Source: Exiguobacterium mexicanum
Lineage (GTDB): Bacteria > Bacillota > Bacilli > Exiguobacteriales > Exiguobacteriaceae
Assembly: GCF_005960665.1 (NCBI RefSeq)
Contig: NZ_CP040676.1
Span: forward strand, 196,501-260,500
Direction: 5' to 3'
Length of the DNA stretch: 64,000 nucleotides
In this document: positions 16,482 through 25,643 of the stretch, piece by piece
Position numbering within the stretch: position 1 is the stretch's first letter
Layout: each line of letters begins with the position of its first letter
Notes under the pieces: generated by a model
Told to the model about the DNA's origin: nothing
Databases searched by the model: none
What the model saw: the letters and a program-made list of their open reading frames with translations, nothing else
Translations under genes and position numbers: made by a program

Positions 16482-17978
16482 TCACAATTCGACGCGTTCT
16501 AACCCGTCTTCCCCGAACTTGCGGTCGAGTTGGTCGTGGCGATACGTCGAGGCGAGGACGTATAACAAGTCGCCTGGCTCGATTTTCGTCTGGCCCGTCG
16601 GCGGGATGAGATAGTCTTGACGGACGATTGCATTCACGACCGTGTTCGGTGGCAAGGTGATATCGGCGAGCGTTTTTCCAATCATTGATGATTCTTCGGT
16701 CGCCACGTAAGGGACGAGCTGATGTTGCGATTGCTTGCTCGAGACGAGTGCGATCGTATAGGGCGATCGAATTTTATCCGGTCCGAGCAAATCGAGTTTC
16801 GCCGCGAGCGGTGTTAATGTCGTTCCTTGAATCAAGGCACTCGTCACGACGACGAAGAAGACGGCGTTGAAAATCAATTGGGCGTTGTCGATGCCTGCGA
16901 TGAGCGGGAACGTAGCGAGGACAATCGGCACGGCGCCTTTCAGTCCGGCCCACGAGATAAACAGTTTTTCTTTGTGGGTAAACTGCATCTTGATTGTCGA
17001 TAAATAGACGGCAATCGGCCGGGCGATGAACATCAGGATGAATGAAATCAATAACCCTTTCCAGATGAGCTCGGGGTCAAGCAACTGTCTCGGGAAGACA
17101 AGCAGACCGAGGATGACGAACATGATGATTTGCATGATCCAGGCCAAAGCCTCAGAGAATTGAACGATTGTCACTTCATGGGCCGTGTGCGCATTCCCAA
17201 CAATCATCGCGGCGAGATAGACGGCAAGTAGTCCGCTACCGGCAAAGTAAGCAGCGACCCCATACGTCATAAAGGCCATCGAAATCATGAGGACGGCGTG
17301 CAGACCACTCGACTCGAGACGCAAATGGTTGAGCATGAGTCGGGACAAGTTTCCGAGCATGTAACCGACGAACGCGCCGACAATGATTTGCAGGATGAAC
17401 ATCCAAATACCGTCCCAAATCGTCGTGTCGGGTTTTAACATGAAGTCGAGGGCGAGAATCGTCAAGAACATCGCCATCGGGTCATTCGTGCCGGACTCGG
17501 CTTCGAGTGTCGAACCAACTTTCGGTGAGATATTCTTTCCTTTGAAGGCGGCGAAAACAGCAGCCGCGTCAGTAGAGCCGATAATGGCGCCAAATAGGAA
17601 AGATTCCACCCAGTCGAAGCCAAATACGAAACGAACGGCCACAGCGATGAGCCCGGTCGTCAACAGCACGCCAATCGTGGCGAGTGAAGCGGACGGGGCG
17701 AGCACGCTCCGGATCGACGACCATTTCGTCTGTAAGCCACCTTCGAACAAGATGACGACGAGGGCCGCGACCCCAATCATTTGAGCGAGGTTGGTGTCAT
17801 CGAAGAAAATCAGCCCGGTAATATCGCTGCCCATCAGCATGCCGATGCCCATAAACAAAATCAGGGCAGGTAAGCCGAAACGCGTCGATACGCGTGTGGC
17901 TAACACGCCGGCGACAAGGAGCAGACCAAATAAAAGAATCAAAAAATCGGTACTCAAAATCGGTGCGGTCAAACACAT
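16482..17978 (-). CDS. CPA1-type K+(Na+)/H+ antiporter with C-terminal TrkA_C domain
   Basis: About 498 residues: 12-13 membrane helices of the cation:proton antiporter 1 family, with the ESGTNDPMAMF motif (the Asn-Asp pair of the ion site), followed by a cytosolic RCK_C/TrkA_C regulatory domain (about residues 400-490). The closest named kind is the NhaP2/CvrA-type potassium/proton antiporter. It should help with pH and cation balance. The ATG at 17978 follows AAGAAGGAAG; the GTG at 17993 would overlap that ribosome site. Confidence 0.85.
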   Translation of the reverse strand: MCLTAPILSTDFLILLFGLLLVAGVLATRVSTRFGLPALILFMGIGMLMGSDITGLIFFDDTNLAQMIGVAALVVILFEGGLQTKWSSIRSVLAPSASLATIGVLLTTGLIAVAVRFVFGFDWVESFLFGAIIGSTDAAAVFAAFKGKNISPKVGSTLEAESGTNDPMAMFLTILALDFMLKPDTTIWDGIWMFILQIIVGAFVGYMLGNLSRLMLNHLRLESSGLHAVLMISMAFMTYGVAAYFAGSGLLAVYLAAMIVGNAHTAHEVTIVQFSEALAWIMQIIMFVILGLLVFPRQLLDPELIWKGLLISFILMFIARPIAVYLSTIKMQFTHKEKLFISWAGLKGAVPIVLATFPLIAGIDNAQLIFNAVFFVVVTSALIQGTTLTPLAAKLDLLGPDKIRSPYTIALVSSKQSQHQLVPYVATEESSMIGKTLADITLPPNTVVNAIVRQDYLIPPTGQTKIEPGDLLYVLASTYRHDQLDRKFGEDGLERVEL

Positions 17979-18133
17979 CACTTCCTTCTTCACGTTAATA
18001 GTCGCATTGTATTATTAAGTTCATTATACCATGAAATGGTTATGAAGTAAGAATCAACGCACTGTCGATTATGCAGATTGGAATAATCGGATATGGATAT
18101 GGTAAAGTAAGGACAATCAAAAGGGGGATTCAC

Positions 18134-19069
18134 ATGGCCAAAATTCACGTACTCCACGAAAACAACGAATGGACGGACCATCTCGTCCGACGACTCGAGG
18201 AATTATCACTTCCATATGAGCTGTGGCATCTCGATCAAGGCATCATCGACATCGCGGCCGAGCCGCCAGAGGGCGTCTTCTATAACCGGATGAGTGCCTC
18301 GTCGCACACACGGGGGCACCGGTACGCGCCGGAGTTGACGGAAGGTGTGCTCGCTTGGCTCGAGGCGAACGGACGGACCGTCTTCAACGGCACACGCGCG
18401 ATTCGGCTCGAAGTGAGCAAGGTCAATCAGTATACGGCGCTCCGCCAAGAGGGAATTCGGGTGCCGAAGACGATTGCGGCCGTCGGGAAAGCCCAAATCA
18501 TCGAGGCGGCCGAGAAGCTCGGGATGACGCCGTTCATCACGAAACACAACCGGGCCGGTAAAGGGCTCGGGGTTCAGTTGTTTCATTCCGTTGATGCGTT
18601 GAAGGCATACGTGAACGGACCGACGTTCGAGGAATCGATTGACGGGATTACGCTCATCCAACAATATATCGAGGCACCGAAACCGTTCATCACACGCTGT
18701 GAGTTCATCGGGGGCAAGTTCGTTTACGCGGTACGAGTCGATACGTCAGACGGCTTCGAACTCTGCCCGGCCGACGCCTGCTCGATTGAAGACCAGTTTT
18801 GCCCGGTCGGCGAGACGCCACCGGCGAAGTTCGAGATCGTCTCTGGTTTCGACGACCCGATTATCAAGCAGCTAGAGGCGTTTCTGAAGAACAATCACAT
18901 TGCCGTTGCTGGAATTGAAATCATCGAAGACGAGGATGGAAACGTGTACGCGTATGACGTCAACACGAACACGAACTACAACTCGGACGCCGAAGCGAAA
19001 GCAGGGCAGTACGGTATGCTCGAACTCGCGACATTCCTCGGGGACGCCTTGACGGTCACGACTAAATAA
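18134..19069 (+). CDS. RimK-like ATP-grasp ligase
   Basis: A 311-residue ATP-grasp protein of the RimK/LysX type, which form amide bonds from an acyl-phosphate. Visible features: a preATP-grasp N-terminal domain, VFNGTRAIRLEVSKVNQY, ITKHNRAGKGLGVQLF (ATP-binding loop), and the metal-binding end VAGIEIIEDEDGNVYAYDVNTNTNYN. The substrate pair is unknown; relatives add glutamate to proteins or make amino-acid conjugates. ATG after AAAGGGGGA; a longer in-frame start at 18071 lacks one. The 3' end is only 8 bases from an inserted IS1182 element, which has probably replaced its natural terminator. Confidence 0.8.
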   Translation: MAKIHVLHENNEWTDHLVRRLEELSLPYELWHLDQGIIDIAAEPPEGVFYNRMSASSHTRGHRYAPELTEGVLAWLEANGRTVFNGTRAIRLEVSKVNQYTALRQEGIRVPKTIAAVGKAQIIEAAEKLGMTPFITKHNRAGKGLGVQLFHSVDALKAYVNGPTFEESIDGITLIQQYIEAPKPFITRCEFIGGKFVYAVRVDTSDGFELCPADACSIEDQFCPVGETPPAKFEIVSGFDDPIIKQLEAFLKNNHIAVAGIEIIEDEDGNVYAYDVNTNTNYNSDAEAKAGQYGMLELATFLGDALTVTTK

Positions 19070-19116
19070 AGACAGAAGAAAGAGGCTGGGACATAACTCA
19101 GTAGATTTATAACAAA

Positions 19117-19155
19117 GAGGCCCCCGGGAGCGACTTGTTCGCTCCCGGGGGCCTC
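19117..19155. terminator. Internal 17-pair GC hairpin at the left end of the IS1182 element
   Basis: Perfect arms 19117-19133 and 19139-19155 (GAGGCCCCCGGGAGCGA and its complement), loop CTTGT, followed by TTGTCATTTTT. It should stop transcription entering the element from the upstream ATP-grasp gene. Confidence 0.8.
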
Positions 19156-19256
19156 TTGTCATTTTTATGGGTTCGTGCACACATTTTGGACTAAACAGAT
19201 AGGGGCGACCTTTGATAAAGTTAAAGTGACCAAACCATAACTTTGGAGGTGCCCCC

Positions 19257-20906
19257 ATGTACAAAGAGTATACCATGAACCAATTGGTTTTGCCCCTAGA
19301 TTTAGAAGTCCGTCTCCAGGAAAACGATATCGCCTTCGCCGTCCACGATCTCGTCGAACAGATCCCCGACGAGGCCTTCGAGCCGTTCTGGCGAACGACG
19401 GGCTGCCCGGCCTATCATCCACGCATGATGATGAAGATCGTCCTTTGCGCCTACACGCAGTCCGCTTTCTCGGGCCGAAAGATCGAAGGCCTACTCAAGG
19501 ACAGCCTTCGGATGATGTGGCTCGCCCAGGGCCACGAGCCGAGTTATCGGACGATCAACCGTTTCCGTGTCCACCCGGCCGTCGCCCCGATCCTGAAGGC
19601 CGCGTTCGTCGCCTTCAGATGCCATCTCGTCGAGACCGGCGAGATCGACGAGGAGGCGATCTTCATCGACGGCACGAAGATCGAGGCGAACGCCAACCGT
19701 TATACGTTCGTCTGGCGGAGGGCGATCGAGCGATACAGCGCCGCGCTCGTCGAGAAGTCGAACCAACTGTACGACGAACTGATGGCCGACCAGGTCATCC
19801 CCGAAATCGAACGGGAGAGCCCGGACGCGCTCTCGGTCCAAGAACTCGAACAGGTTGCCGCACGACTCGAAGAAAAAATCGAGGCCATCGACGAAGAGAT
19901 CGCCTCGACGACCGACGTCGCCGAACGGAAACGATTGCGTGCGGAACGGAAGGTGCCCCGTCGTCTCCACAAACAGGCCGCCGATTTCGCCGCCCGGAAA
20001 CGCCGATATGAGGAGCACATGGCCATCTTCGGCACACGGAACAGTTACTCGAAGACCGACAGGGACGCGACGTTCATGCGGATGAAAGAAGATCACATGA
20101 AGAACGGCCAACTGAAGCCCGGCTACAACGTCCAGATCGCAACCGAAGGTCAGTACACGCTCGCCTATGACGTCTATCCGAACCCGACCGACATGAAGAC
20201 GTTGATCCCGTTCCTCGACGAGGTCGAAACGTTCCTCGACCTGCCCGCCCATATCGTCGCCGACGCGGGATACGGGAGCCAGCCGAACTACACAGACATC
20301 CTCGAGCGCCGGGGGCGCCTGCCCTTGATCCCGCACACGATGTACCGGAAGGAACAGAAGAAGAAATGGCGCGAGGACCCGTTCAACATCGCGAACTGGG
20401 CGTACGATGGCGAGACCGACACGTTCACGTGCCCGGACGGGAGACGGCTCCCGTTCAGCCATGAGTCCCAAAGGACCGACCGGGACGGCTTCACCCGCGA
20501 CTTCCGTGTGTACGAGTGCGAGAGCTGCGACGGCTGCCCGTTCCGAGAGTCGTGCACGAAGGCCGAACCGGGGAGACACCGCCAGGTCAGCGTGAACGGG
20601 GCCTGGGAAGAACAAAAACATATGATGAGAACGCTGCTTTCGGATGAGAAAACCGGTGCCCTCTACGCCCGACGTAAGACGGACGTGGAACCAGTTTTTG
20701 GATATCTGAAGGCCAATTTGGGTTTCACCCGCTTCTCCGTCAGGGGAAAACAGCGCGTGAAACGCGAGCTCGGCTTCGCCCTCATGGCGGTGAACCTACG
20801 GAAGTTCATCGCCAAAGGCATCGGGGGAAGTGCAAAGAAGGGGTCCGGCCACCGAAAATCGGTGACCGGACCCCTCTTTTTATTAAAAAGCTTTAAAGCC
20901 GGCTAG
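19257..20906 (+). CDS. IS1182-family transposase
   Basis: A 549-residue DDE transposase. The N-terminal region has the family pattern (PLDLEVRLQENDIAFAVHDLVEQ, then YHPRMMMKIVLCAYTQSAFSGRKIE). The first catalytic Asp is in IFIDGTKIEANANRYTF, the second in IVADAGYGS, and the Glu in RRKTDVEPVFGYLKANLGF. A cysteine-rich zinc-ribbon-like insert (CESCDGCPFRESC) is present. ATG at 19257 after TTGGAGGTG. The frame is intact; its last codons run through a terminator hairpin and end in the right inverted repeat. Confidence 0.93.
   Translation: MYKEYTMNQLVLPLDLEVRLQENDIAFAVHDLVEQIPDEAFEPFWRTTGCPAYHPRMMMKIVLCAYTQSAFSGRKIEGLLKDSLRMMWLAQGHEPSYRTINRFRVHPAVAPILKAAFVAFRCHLVETGEIDEEAIFIDGTKIEANANRYTFVWRRAIERYSAALVEKSNQLYDELMADQVIPEIERESPDALSVQELEQVAARLEEKIEAIDEEIASTTDVAERKRLRAERKVPRRLHKQAADFAARKRRYEEHMAIFGTRNSYSKTDRDATFMRMKEDHMKNGQLKPGYNVQIATEGQYTLAYDVYPNPTDMKTLIPFLDEVETFLDLPAHIVADAGYGSQPNYTDILERRGRLPLIPHTMYRKEQKKKWREDPFNIANWAYDGETDTFTCPDGRRLPFSHESQRTDRDGFTRDFRVYECESCDGCPFRESCTKAEPGRHRQVSVNGAWEEQKHMMRTLLSDEKTGALYARRKTDVEPVFGYLKANLGFTRFSVRGKQRVKRELGFALMAVNLRKFIAKGIGGSAKKGSGHRKSVTGPLFLLKSFKAG
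20840..20886 (+). terminator. Terminator inside the 3' end of the transposase gene
   Basis: Arms GGGGTCCGG.CACCGA and TCGGTG.CCGGACCCC (20840-20874) followed by a T-rich tail (CTCTTTTTATT). It lies within the last 20 codons of the transposase frame, so transcripts may end before the stop codon unless a ribosome follows closely. Confidence 0.65.
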
Positions 20907-21049
20907 TTATGTCCCAGCCTCTTTCGCTGTGTATGTTGTAATTGCTGTTCAAATCGAAGTTGGACTAGTTCTGCCGTCGGTGCCATTCGTTCGATGAACG
21001 AATCTAAACGTTTCGCCGTGTCTCGATCTGATTCCTTGAACACGCGCAT
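20903..21049 (-). CDS. Small unknown protein, 3' end altered by the IS1182 insertion
   Basis: A 48-codon frame starting MRVFKESDRDTAKRL, with ATG at 21049 preceded by GAGGTGA at a good distance. The first 41 residues are encoded by host DNA and look like a soluble helical protein. The last codons and the stop lie in the right inverted repeat of the IS, so the original C-terminus has been lost or changed. It sits downstream of hemQ on the same strand. No family recognised. Confidence 0.4.
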   Translation of the reverse strand: MRVFKESDRDTAKRLDSFIERMAPTAELVQLRFEQQLQHTQRKRLGHN

Positions 21050-21126
21050 CGTTGTTCACCTCATTGATCATTGTTATGTTGCTTCTACAACAAGGATTCC
21101 CGAGGGCATGATAGCGTAAACCTCGA

Positions 21127-21900
21127 TTACCCGAGGAATGTGCCGAGTTCTTCTTTTGGAAGGATGTTCCCGACATAAAAGTCGCCGAACTCGCCATATT
21201 TGGCACTGACTTCATCAAAACGCATCTCATAGACGATCTTTTTGAATTGGAGCGAGTCTTCCGCAAACAAGGTGACGCCCCACTCCCAACCGTCAAAACC
21301 GGTCGAACCGCCGATGAACTGTTGAATCTTGCCGGCGTAGCTGCGGCCGATCATGCTGTGGCGATACATGAGGTCTTTGCGCTCATCCATCGACAACGTG
21401 TACCAGTTGTCCCCGTCGCGACGAGCCTTGCTCATCGGGTAGAAGCAGATGTGGGCCGCTTTCGGGAGTGTCGGATAGAGGCGGGCCCGAATGTGAGGGT
21501 TCTCGTACGGGTCACCGTCTCCTGAACCACGGTACATGCCGAGTTCGATGACAGACACGTATGAATAGCTTGGAATCATGTAATCGTACAATTTCGTCTT
21601 CCGAAGAGCGAGTTCGACTTGCTCGAGCTCTTTGAACGTCGGACGAAGGACCATCAAGACGACGTCCGCCTTTTGACCAAGGATCGAGTAAAAGGCATGG
21701 CTTCCTTCACCGCGTGTCTCGACCTCTTCGAGTGAGCCGAGGAAGGCGACGAACTCGTCAATCATTTCTTGACGGGCGGTTGGGTCGACTGCTTTTAAAC
21801 GAGTCCAATCGATGGAGCGGAAATCATGGAGCGTATACCAACCGTCTAACGTGGCGGCTGCGTGTTGCGTTTCGGTTGTCGGTGCTGGACGTTCTGACAT
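21127..21900 (-). CDS. hemQ: Coproheme decarboxylase (HemQ/ChdC)
   Basis: A 257-residue chlorite-dismutase-family protein that converts coproheme to haem b, the last step of the coproporphyrin-dependent pathway of Gram-positive bacteria. Visible hallmarks: [13 protein letters not shown] at the start, the Tyr-rich [10 protein letters not shown] strand, FYPMSKAR with NWYTL, and [19 protein letters not shown], which holds the proximal haem-binding His. Length matches the family (about 250). ATG after GGAGT. It is divergent from pta, a neighbourhood also seen in Bacillus. Confidence 0.93.
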   Translation of the reverse strand: MSERPAPTTETQHAAATLDGWYTLHDFRSIDWTRLKAVDPTARQEMIDEFVAFLGSLEEVETRGEGSHAFYSILGQKADVVLMVLRPTFKELEQVELALRKTKLYDYMIPSYSYVSVIELGMYRGSGDGDPYENPHIRARLYPTLPKAAHICFYPMSKARRDGDNWYTLSMDERKDLMYRHSMIGRSYAGKIQQFIGGSTGFDGWEWGVTLFAEDSLQFKKIVYEMRFDEVSAKYGEFGDFYVGNILPKEELGTFLG

Positions 21901-22133
21901 TAAAAAAACTCCTTTCGAGACTAGGCTTCGCTGACTATTTTACCATACACGTTTGACCGTCTGGCAAATTTGACGCCGCCGTGAGGATAGTCACACTCCG
22001 GGCGGGGTAAAGAGATAGGGAGCAAGATTTTTGAAAACGGCTTCACGATGGGCTGTATCAGTCGGAAATGGTAAACTGTTCTATTCATATAATGATTGAT
22101 TTCAAGCGATTTATGACGAAATGGGCAGAATAG

Positions 22134-22162
22134 TTTATTTTAAAAATCGTACTGTGTATAAT
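22134..22162 (+). promoter_or_regulatory. Probable pta promoter
   Basis: TATAAT at 22157-22162 with a weak TTTATT -35 at 22134-22139. A degenerate cre-like sequence (TTCAAGCGATTTAT, about 22111-22124) lies just upstream, the position from which CcpA activates pta in Bacillus subtilis; that match is weak. The remaining 21901-22133 stretch between hemQ and pta shows nothing else clear. Confidence 0.45.
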
Positions 22163-22238
22163 AAAACTCGCATATGGACGAGAGCGTCCGAGAGAGAAAA
22201 AATCCGATTTCTTCTAATCGAAAAGGAGTTCATTCACT

Positions 22239-23228
22239 ATGAAACTATTTGACACGTTGAAACAAAAAGTCAGCCCGATTCGCCCGACCATCGTCTTCCC
22301 AGAAGGGATCGATGAGCGCGTCCTCGGTGCCGCTGTCCGTTTGAAAAATGATGGCATGGTTGAACCGATCGTCATCGGACCAAAAGCTGAACTCGAAGCG
22401 GTCGCTTCGAAGCACGGCTTTGACATCTCAGGTTTGATGCAATACGACCCAGCGACGTACGAAGACATCGACACACTCGTCGAGTCGTTCGTCGAACGCC
22501 GTAAAGGTAAAGCGACACCGGAACAGGCACGTGAATTGTTGTCTTCAGACGTGAACTACTTCGGTACGATGCTCGTCCACACAGGAAAAGCAGAAGGTCT
22601 CGTCTCAGGCGCGATGCACGCGACAGCCGACACGGTCCGTCCGGCCCTTCAAATCATCAAGATGCAAACAGGCATCAAAAAGACGTCAGGCGTCTTCATC
22701 ATGGTACGTGACGACGAGCAGTACGTCTTCTCGGACTGCGCGATCAACATCGCACCGGACGCGGCTGACCTCGCCGAAAACGCCTACTTGTCAGCGTTGA
22801 CAGCGAAGACGTTCGGCATCGAGCCGCAAGTCGCGCTTCTCAGCTTCTCGACAAAAGGCTCAGCGAAATCGCCAGAGACAGAAAAAGTCATCGAAGCGAC
22901 ACGTCTCGCCAAAGAGAAGGCACCAAACCTTCCAATCGACGGCGAACTTCAATTCGATGCAGCCTTCGTCCCGAGCGTGGCGGCGAAGAAAGCACCAGGC
23001 TCTGAAGTAGCCGGAAATGCGAACGTGTTCGTCTTCCCAAGCCTCGAAGCCGGAAACATCGGCTACAAGATGGTTCAACGTTTCGGTGGATTCGAAGCGA
23101 TCGGACCGATCCTTCAAGGTCTCAACAAGCCGGTCAACGACTTGTCGCGCGGCTGTAACGAAGAGGACGTCTACAAATTGACGCTCATCACAGCGGCACA
23201 AGCCATCGACGAGCGTAACGAAGCGTAA
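22239..23228 (+). CDS. pta: Phosphate acetyltransferase
   Basis: A 329-residue Pta of the short form, which makes acetyl phosphate from acetyl-CoA for the Pta-AckA overflow pathway. Typical segments: IVFPEGIDERVLGAAVRL, GLVSGAMHATADTVRPALQII, FSDCAINIAPDAADLAENA, LLSFSTKGSA and NANVFVFPSLEAGNIGYKMVQRFGG. ATG after AAAAGGAG. Codon use is biased to preferred codons, as expected of a highly expressed metabolic gene. Confidence 0.97.
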   Translation: MKLFDTLKQKVSPIRPTIVFPEGIDERVLGAAVRLKNDGMVEPIVIGPKAELEAVASKHGFDISGLMQYDPATYEDIDTLVESFVERRKGKATPEQARELLSSDVNYFGTMLVHTGKAEGLVSGAMHATADTVRPALQIIKMQTGIKKTSGVFIMVRDDEQYVFSDCAINIAPDAADLAENAYLSALTAKTFGIEPQVALLSFSTKGSAKSPETEKVIEATRLAKEKAPNLPIDGELQFDAAFVPSVAAKKAPGSEVAGNANVFVFPSLEAGNIGYKMVQRFGGFEAIGPILQGLNKPVNDLSRGCNEEDVYKLTLITAAQAIDERNEA

Positions 23229-23231
23229 GTC

Positions 23232-23268
23232 GCAAGCATCCTTCCTGAGCGGAGGATGCTTTTTTTGT
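23232..23268 (+). terminator. Terminator of pta
   Basis: Hairpin with arms AGCATCC and GGATGCT after the pta stop, followed by seven T. Confidence 0.85.
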
Positions 23269-23305
23269 GGTCACATTGTAAACTATTGGAAAAGGGGGCG
23301 AGGAA

Positions 23306-24025
23306 ATGGATGAAGAGGAAGGCATCATCACATTGCCGGAAGGGCATCGGTACGCCATGTTCGGTGGCGGGGATGATTATCCGATCAAAACGTATTACAA
23401 AGGGGTGTTCGAAACAGTATTCGTCGTGTTTCATCCGTTTCTGATCCCGAAAGACGACCCGACCGCGGTTGACCGTTATGTCGAGTTGGATAAAAACGAG
23501 GTCGAACAGCAATTTCGGGCCATCACATGGGCAGATATGTGTCGCCGACTTGATTTCGATGACATCAAACGCATCGATCACGCGCTCCGGACGATGATTG
23601 CGGCGCTGAAACCGCATGCCGAAGATCAAGAAGGTGCGAATCGAATCATCGAATTTTGCAATCGCGAGAACGTACTTCCACCAGGCGAAGGAGAGCTGTC
23701 GAATCTTTTAGAGAATCAGGTGTTACGAGCACTTCTTGGGATGGGAGAAGAGTGGATGTGGAGCGGAGACGAGTTCTGCACGGAACGGCATCTCATCAAC
23801 ATTCGGGAGACGCTAACCTCCGATACGTGGGGGATGCGGCATCGGACGTTCTTCGGACATCAACATGATTGGCTCATCGTACCGCCTTGGGATAGCCATT
23901 TCACGTTGATTTGTGGCAGCCGAGCTTGGGTCGAGCAGGTGGTCGAGCGGTGCGAACTCGAAGGCTTCTATTGTGATGAAAACACGACAATCAATTGGAG
24001 TTTGCTTGATCGAAAACTGAGGTAA
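23306..24025 (+). CDS. Unknown soluble protein
   Basis: A 239-residue acidic soluble protein, ATG after AAGGGGGCGAGG. I do not recognise the family with confidence; it may belong to the DUF2711 group. Noticeable features: an N-terminal glycine-rich GGGDDYP stretch, several Trp residues, and the C-terminal FFGHQHDWLIVPPWDSHFT segment with clustered His/Asp/Trp residues that could form a binding site. No signal peptide or membrane helix. It stands alone between pta and a rhodanese gene. Confidence 0.7.
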   Translation: MDEEEGIITLPEGHRYAMFGGGDDYPIKTYYKGVFETVFVVFHPFLIPKDDPTAVDRYVELDKNEVEQQFRAITWADMCRRLDFDDIKRIDHALRTMIAALKPHAEDQEGANRIIEFCNRENVLPPGEGELSNLLENQVLRALLGMGEEWMWSGDEFCTERHLINIRETLTSDTWGMRHRTFFGHQHDWLIVPPWDSHFTLICGSRAWVEQVVERCELEGFYCDENTTINWSLLDRKLR

Positions 24026-24061
24026 ACTAGTAGGGGACAACACTATTAAGGGGGAACTACC

Positions 24062-24361
24062 ATGCAAAACATCCATGCAACTGAATTACGTGAAAAGCTT
24101 GAGAACGGCGAAACGCTCCATATCATTGACGTGCGCGAACAAGACGAGTACGACGCGGGCCATATCCCGCACGTGCCGCTCTATCCGCTGTCTGAATTTC
24201 CTGGTGTCACGGACAAGCTCGCGAAAGATAACGTTTATCACGTCATCTGCCGCTCAGGCGGCCGCAGTGTGACGGCATGCGACTATTTGGAGTCGGAAGG
24301 CTATAAGGTCGTCAACGTCGAAGGCGGCATGCTCGCGTGGGACGGCGATATCGAGGCGTGA
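24062..24361 (+). CDS. Single-domain rhodanese-like sulfurtransferase
   Basis: A 99-residue rhodanese domain with the active-site loop CRSGGRS (Cys near residue 64), IDVREQDEYDAGHIPH and a C-terminal VEGGMLAW. It probably carries persulfide sulfur. It overlaps the next small gene: its TGA and the next ATG share a base (TGATG). Confidence 0.9.
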   Translation: MQNIHATELREKLENGETLHIIDVREQDEYDAGHIPHVPLYPLSEFPGVTDKLAKDNVYHVICRSGGRSVTACDYLESEGYKVVNVEGGMLAWDGDIEA

Positions 24362-24525
24362 TGCTCGACAATCCATGGGTCGTCATCCCGCTGTTAATCG
24401 CACTCTATTTGACCGTCTATACGTTCGTCAAACGAGTCGATGGCGATAAATGGAGGCTCGTCTGGGCTGTCTGGCTCATCGTCATCGTCATGATGTTGAC
24501 GATTCAGCTCGTCCAAAGTCTATAA
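24361..24525 (+). CDS. Small two-helix membrane protein
   Basis: A 54-residue protein with two hydrophobic helices (WVVIPLLIALYLTVYTF and LVWAVWLIVIVMMLTIQ) joined by a short charged loop. Translation is coupled to the rhodanese through TGATG, so the two products are probably made together. Function unknown. Confidence 0.6.
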   Translation: MLDNPWVVIPLLIALYLTVYTFVKRVDGDKWRLVWAVWLIVIVMMLTIQLVQSL

Positions 24526-24563
24526 AAAATGAGTGAAGCCCGCACAGGCTTCACTCGTTTTTA
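24526..24563. terminator. Bidirectional terminator
   Basis: Arms GAGTGAAGCC and GGCTTCACTC around CGCACA, with A-run on the left and TTTTT on the right; serves the rhodanese operon and the convergent folE2. Confidence 0.85.
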
Positions 24564-25469
24564 GTTATCGCGCTTATCGAATGTGATTGAGGCAATCGCA
24601 TCGTGCTGATGAATCGACTCTTCGTTGCGGCATTCGACGAAGAAGTTGACGACTTGTTTCATTTCATACAAGTCAGCCGCGATCAAGCGGACCATGTCTT
24701 CGACGAAACGCGGGTTCTCGTAGGCGATTTCCGTGGCACGCTTCTCATCCGGACGTTTCAAGACAGGGTGAAGCGGGGCCGATGCGTTCGACTCAGCTGC
24801 CTCAAGAAGCGCGAGACGCCAGTCGAAACCGTCGAGCGATGCTTCATCGAGACCGGCTTCAATCGTGATGTAGCCGCGTTGGTTGTGGGCGCTGTACTCG
24901 CTGATTTCTTTCGAGCATGGGCAGAGCGTTGTCACGTTGATGACGAGACCAACCGTCACGCTTGCCATCCCTGTCTCGAGGTTGTACGTCACGTTGTGCA
25001 TGACGTCCGCATTCATGAGACCGCTGAGACCTGTGGCCGGGGCTTTCCGGCTGAAGAACCATGGGTAACGGACCGTCAATTGACCTTCCGTCTGTTCCAT
25101 GCGCTCGGCGAGTTCTTGCGCGAACTCGATGAGCGAGCGGTTCGATAACGTCCAGCCTTGCGTGTGGTACGCGTCGAGCTGTTCTGTCAGACGTGACATG
25201 TTGATGCCTTTACGGTCTTGGACGAGCGAAGTCGTCAACTCGAACGTGGCGACCGTCGCTTGGATGCCGTCTGGCGTCTCGATGTTGACTGGGTGTTTGA
25301 CGTTTGAGATGCCGACGCTGTCAAGCGCGAACAAAAAGTTTTTTGGTGTGTTTTGTAGATCGACCATTTTATCTTTTTCAGTTGGTTTCGTGCCTTTGAT
25401 GGGCGGGACCGAACCGAATAATTTATGTCGTTCTGCTTTAGTAGGTAAAGCGACATGGCTTGTAGACAT
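24561..25469 (-). CDS. folE2: GTP cyclohydrolase FolE2 (type IB)
   Basis: A 302-residue enzyme of the COG1469 / GCYH-IB family that converts GTP to dihydroneopterin triphosphate for folate. The family hallmark NVTTLCPCSKEIS contains the active-site metal-binding Cys, and the preceding GLSGLMNADVMH and following SAHNQRG regions fit. In other bacilli the IB enzyme can be a low-zinc backup for FolE; no clear Zur site is visible upstream here. ATG after AAAGGAG. Convergent with the rhodanese pair. Confidence 0.94.
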   Translation of the reverse strand: MSTSHVALPTKAERHKLFGSVPPIKGTKPTEKDKMVDLQNTPKNFLFALDSVGISNVKHPVNIETPDGIQATVATFELTTSLVQDRKGINMSRLTEQLDAYHTQGWTLSNRSLIEFAQELAERMEQTEGQLTVRYPWFFSRKAPATGLSGLMNADVMHNVTYNLETGMASVTVGLVINVTTLCPCSKEISEYSAHNQRGYITIEAGLDEASLDGFDWRLALLEAAESNASAPLHPVLKRPDEKRATEIAYENPRFVEDMVRLIAADLYEMKQVVNFFVECRNEESIHQHDAIASITFDKRDN

Positions 25470-25643
25470 AATCGGATTCTCCTTTTTTGAGAGGGCAAAT
25501 GACTGCCACTCGTTCTTGTTAGGATTTTATCACGAAATGTACATCGACCGGGTACCATTTTGCTCTCTGAACATGCTTTGAACGTGCTTTGCATTGTTAC
25601 TTCAAATTATATTTTGCGTTTTATTTGACAAACCGTCCTACAA

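Larger units (their letters stand above)
19078..20925 (+). mobile_element. IS1182-family insertion sequence, complete
   Basis: About 1,848 bases bounded by perfect 21-base inverted repeats (19078-19098 and 20905-20925; GAAAGAGGCTGGGACATAAC at the left). It encodes one transposase. Just inside the left end is a 17-pair hairpin and near the right end a second terminator, both insulating the transposase. No clear target duplication is visible. The right end lies inside a small minus-strand reading frame. Confidence 0.9.

Noticed and set aside
18872-19276. A 134-codon minus-strand frame across the ATP-grasp gene end and IS1182 left end
   Set aside because: It is antisense to a good gene and to IS ends, with no ribosome site or domain. 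It only looked attractive as a possible lost 3' part of the small gene at 20903.
19491-20621. A 376-codon open frame antisense to the IS1182 transposase
   Set aside because: It is a by-product of the high-GC transposase gene: composition is biased to Arg, Val and Glu with no recognisable domain, and the sense frame has clear DDE motifs.
22100-22130. A confident cre site before pta
   Set aside because: The match TTCAAGCGATTTAT has several mismatches to the consensus, so it is mentioned only as weak support within the pta promoter entry.
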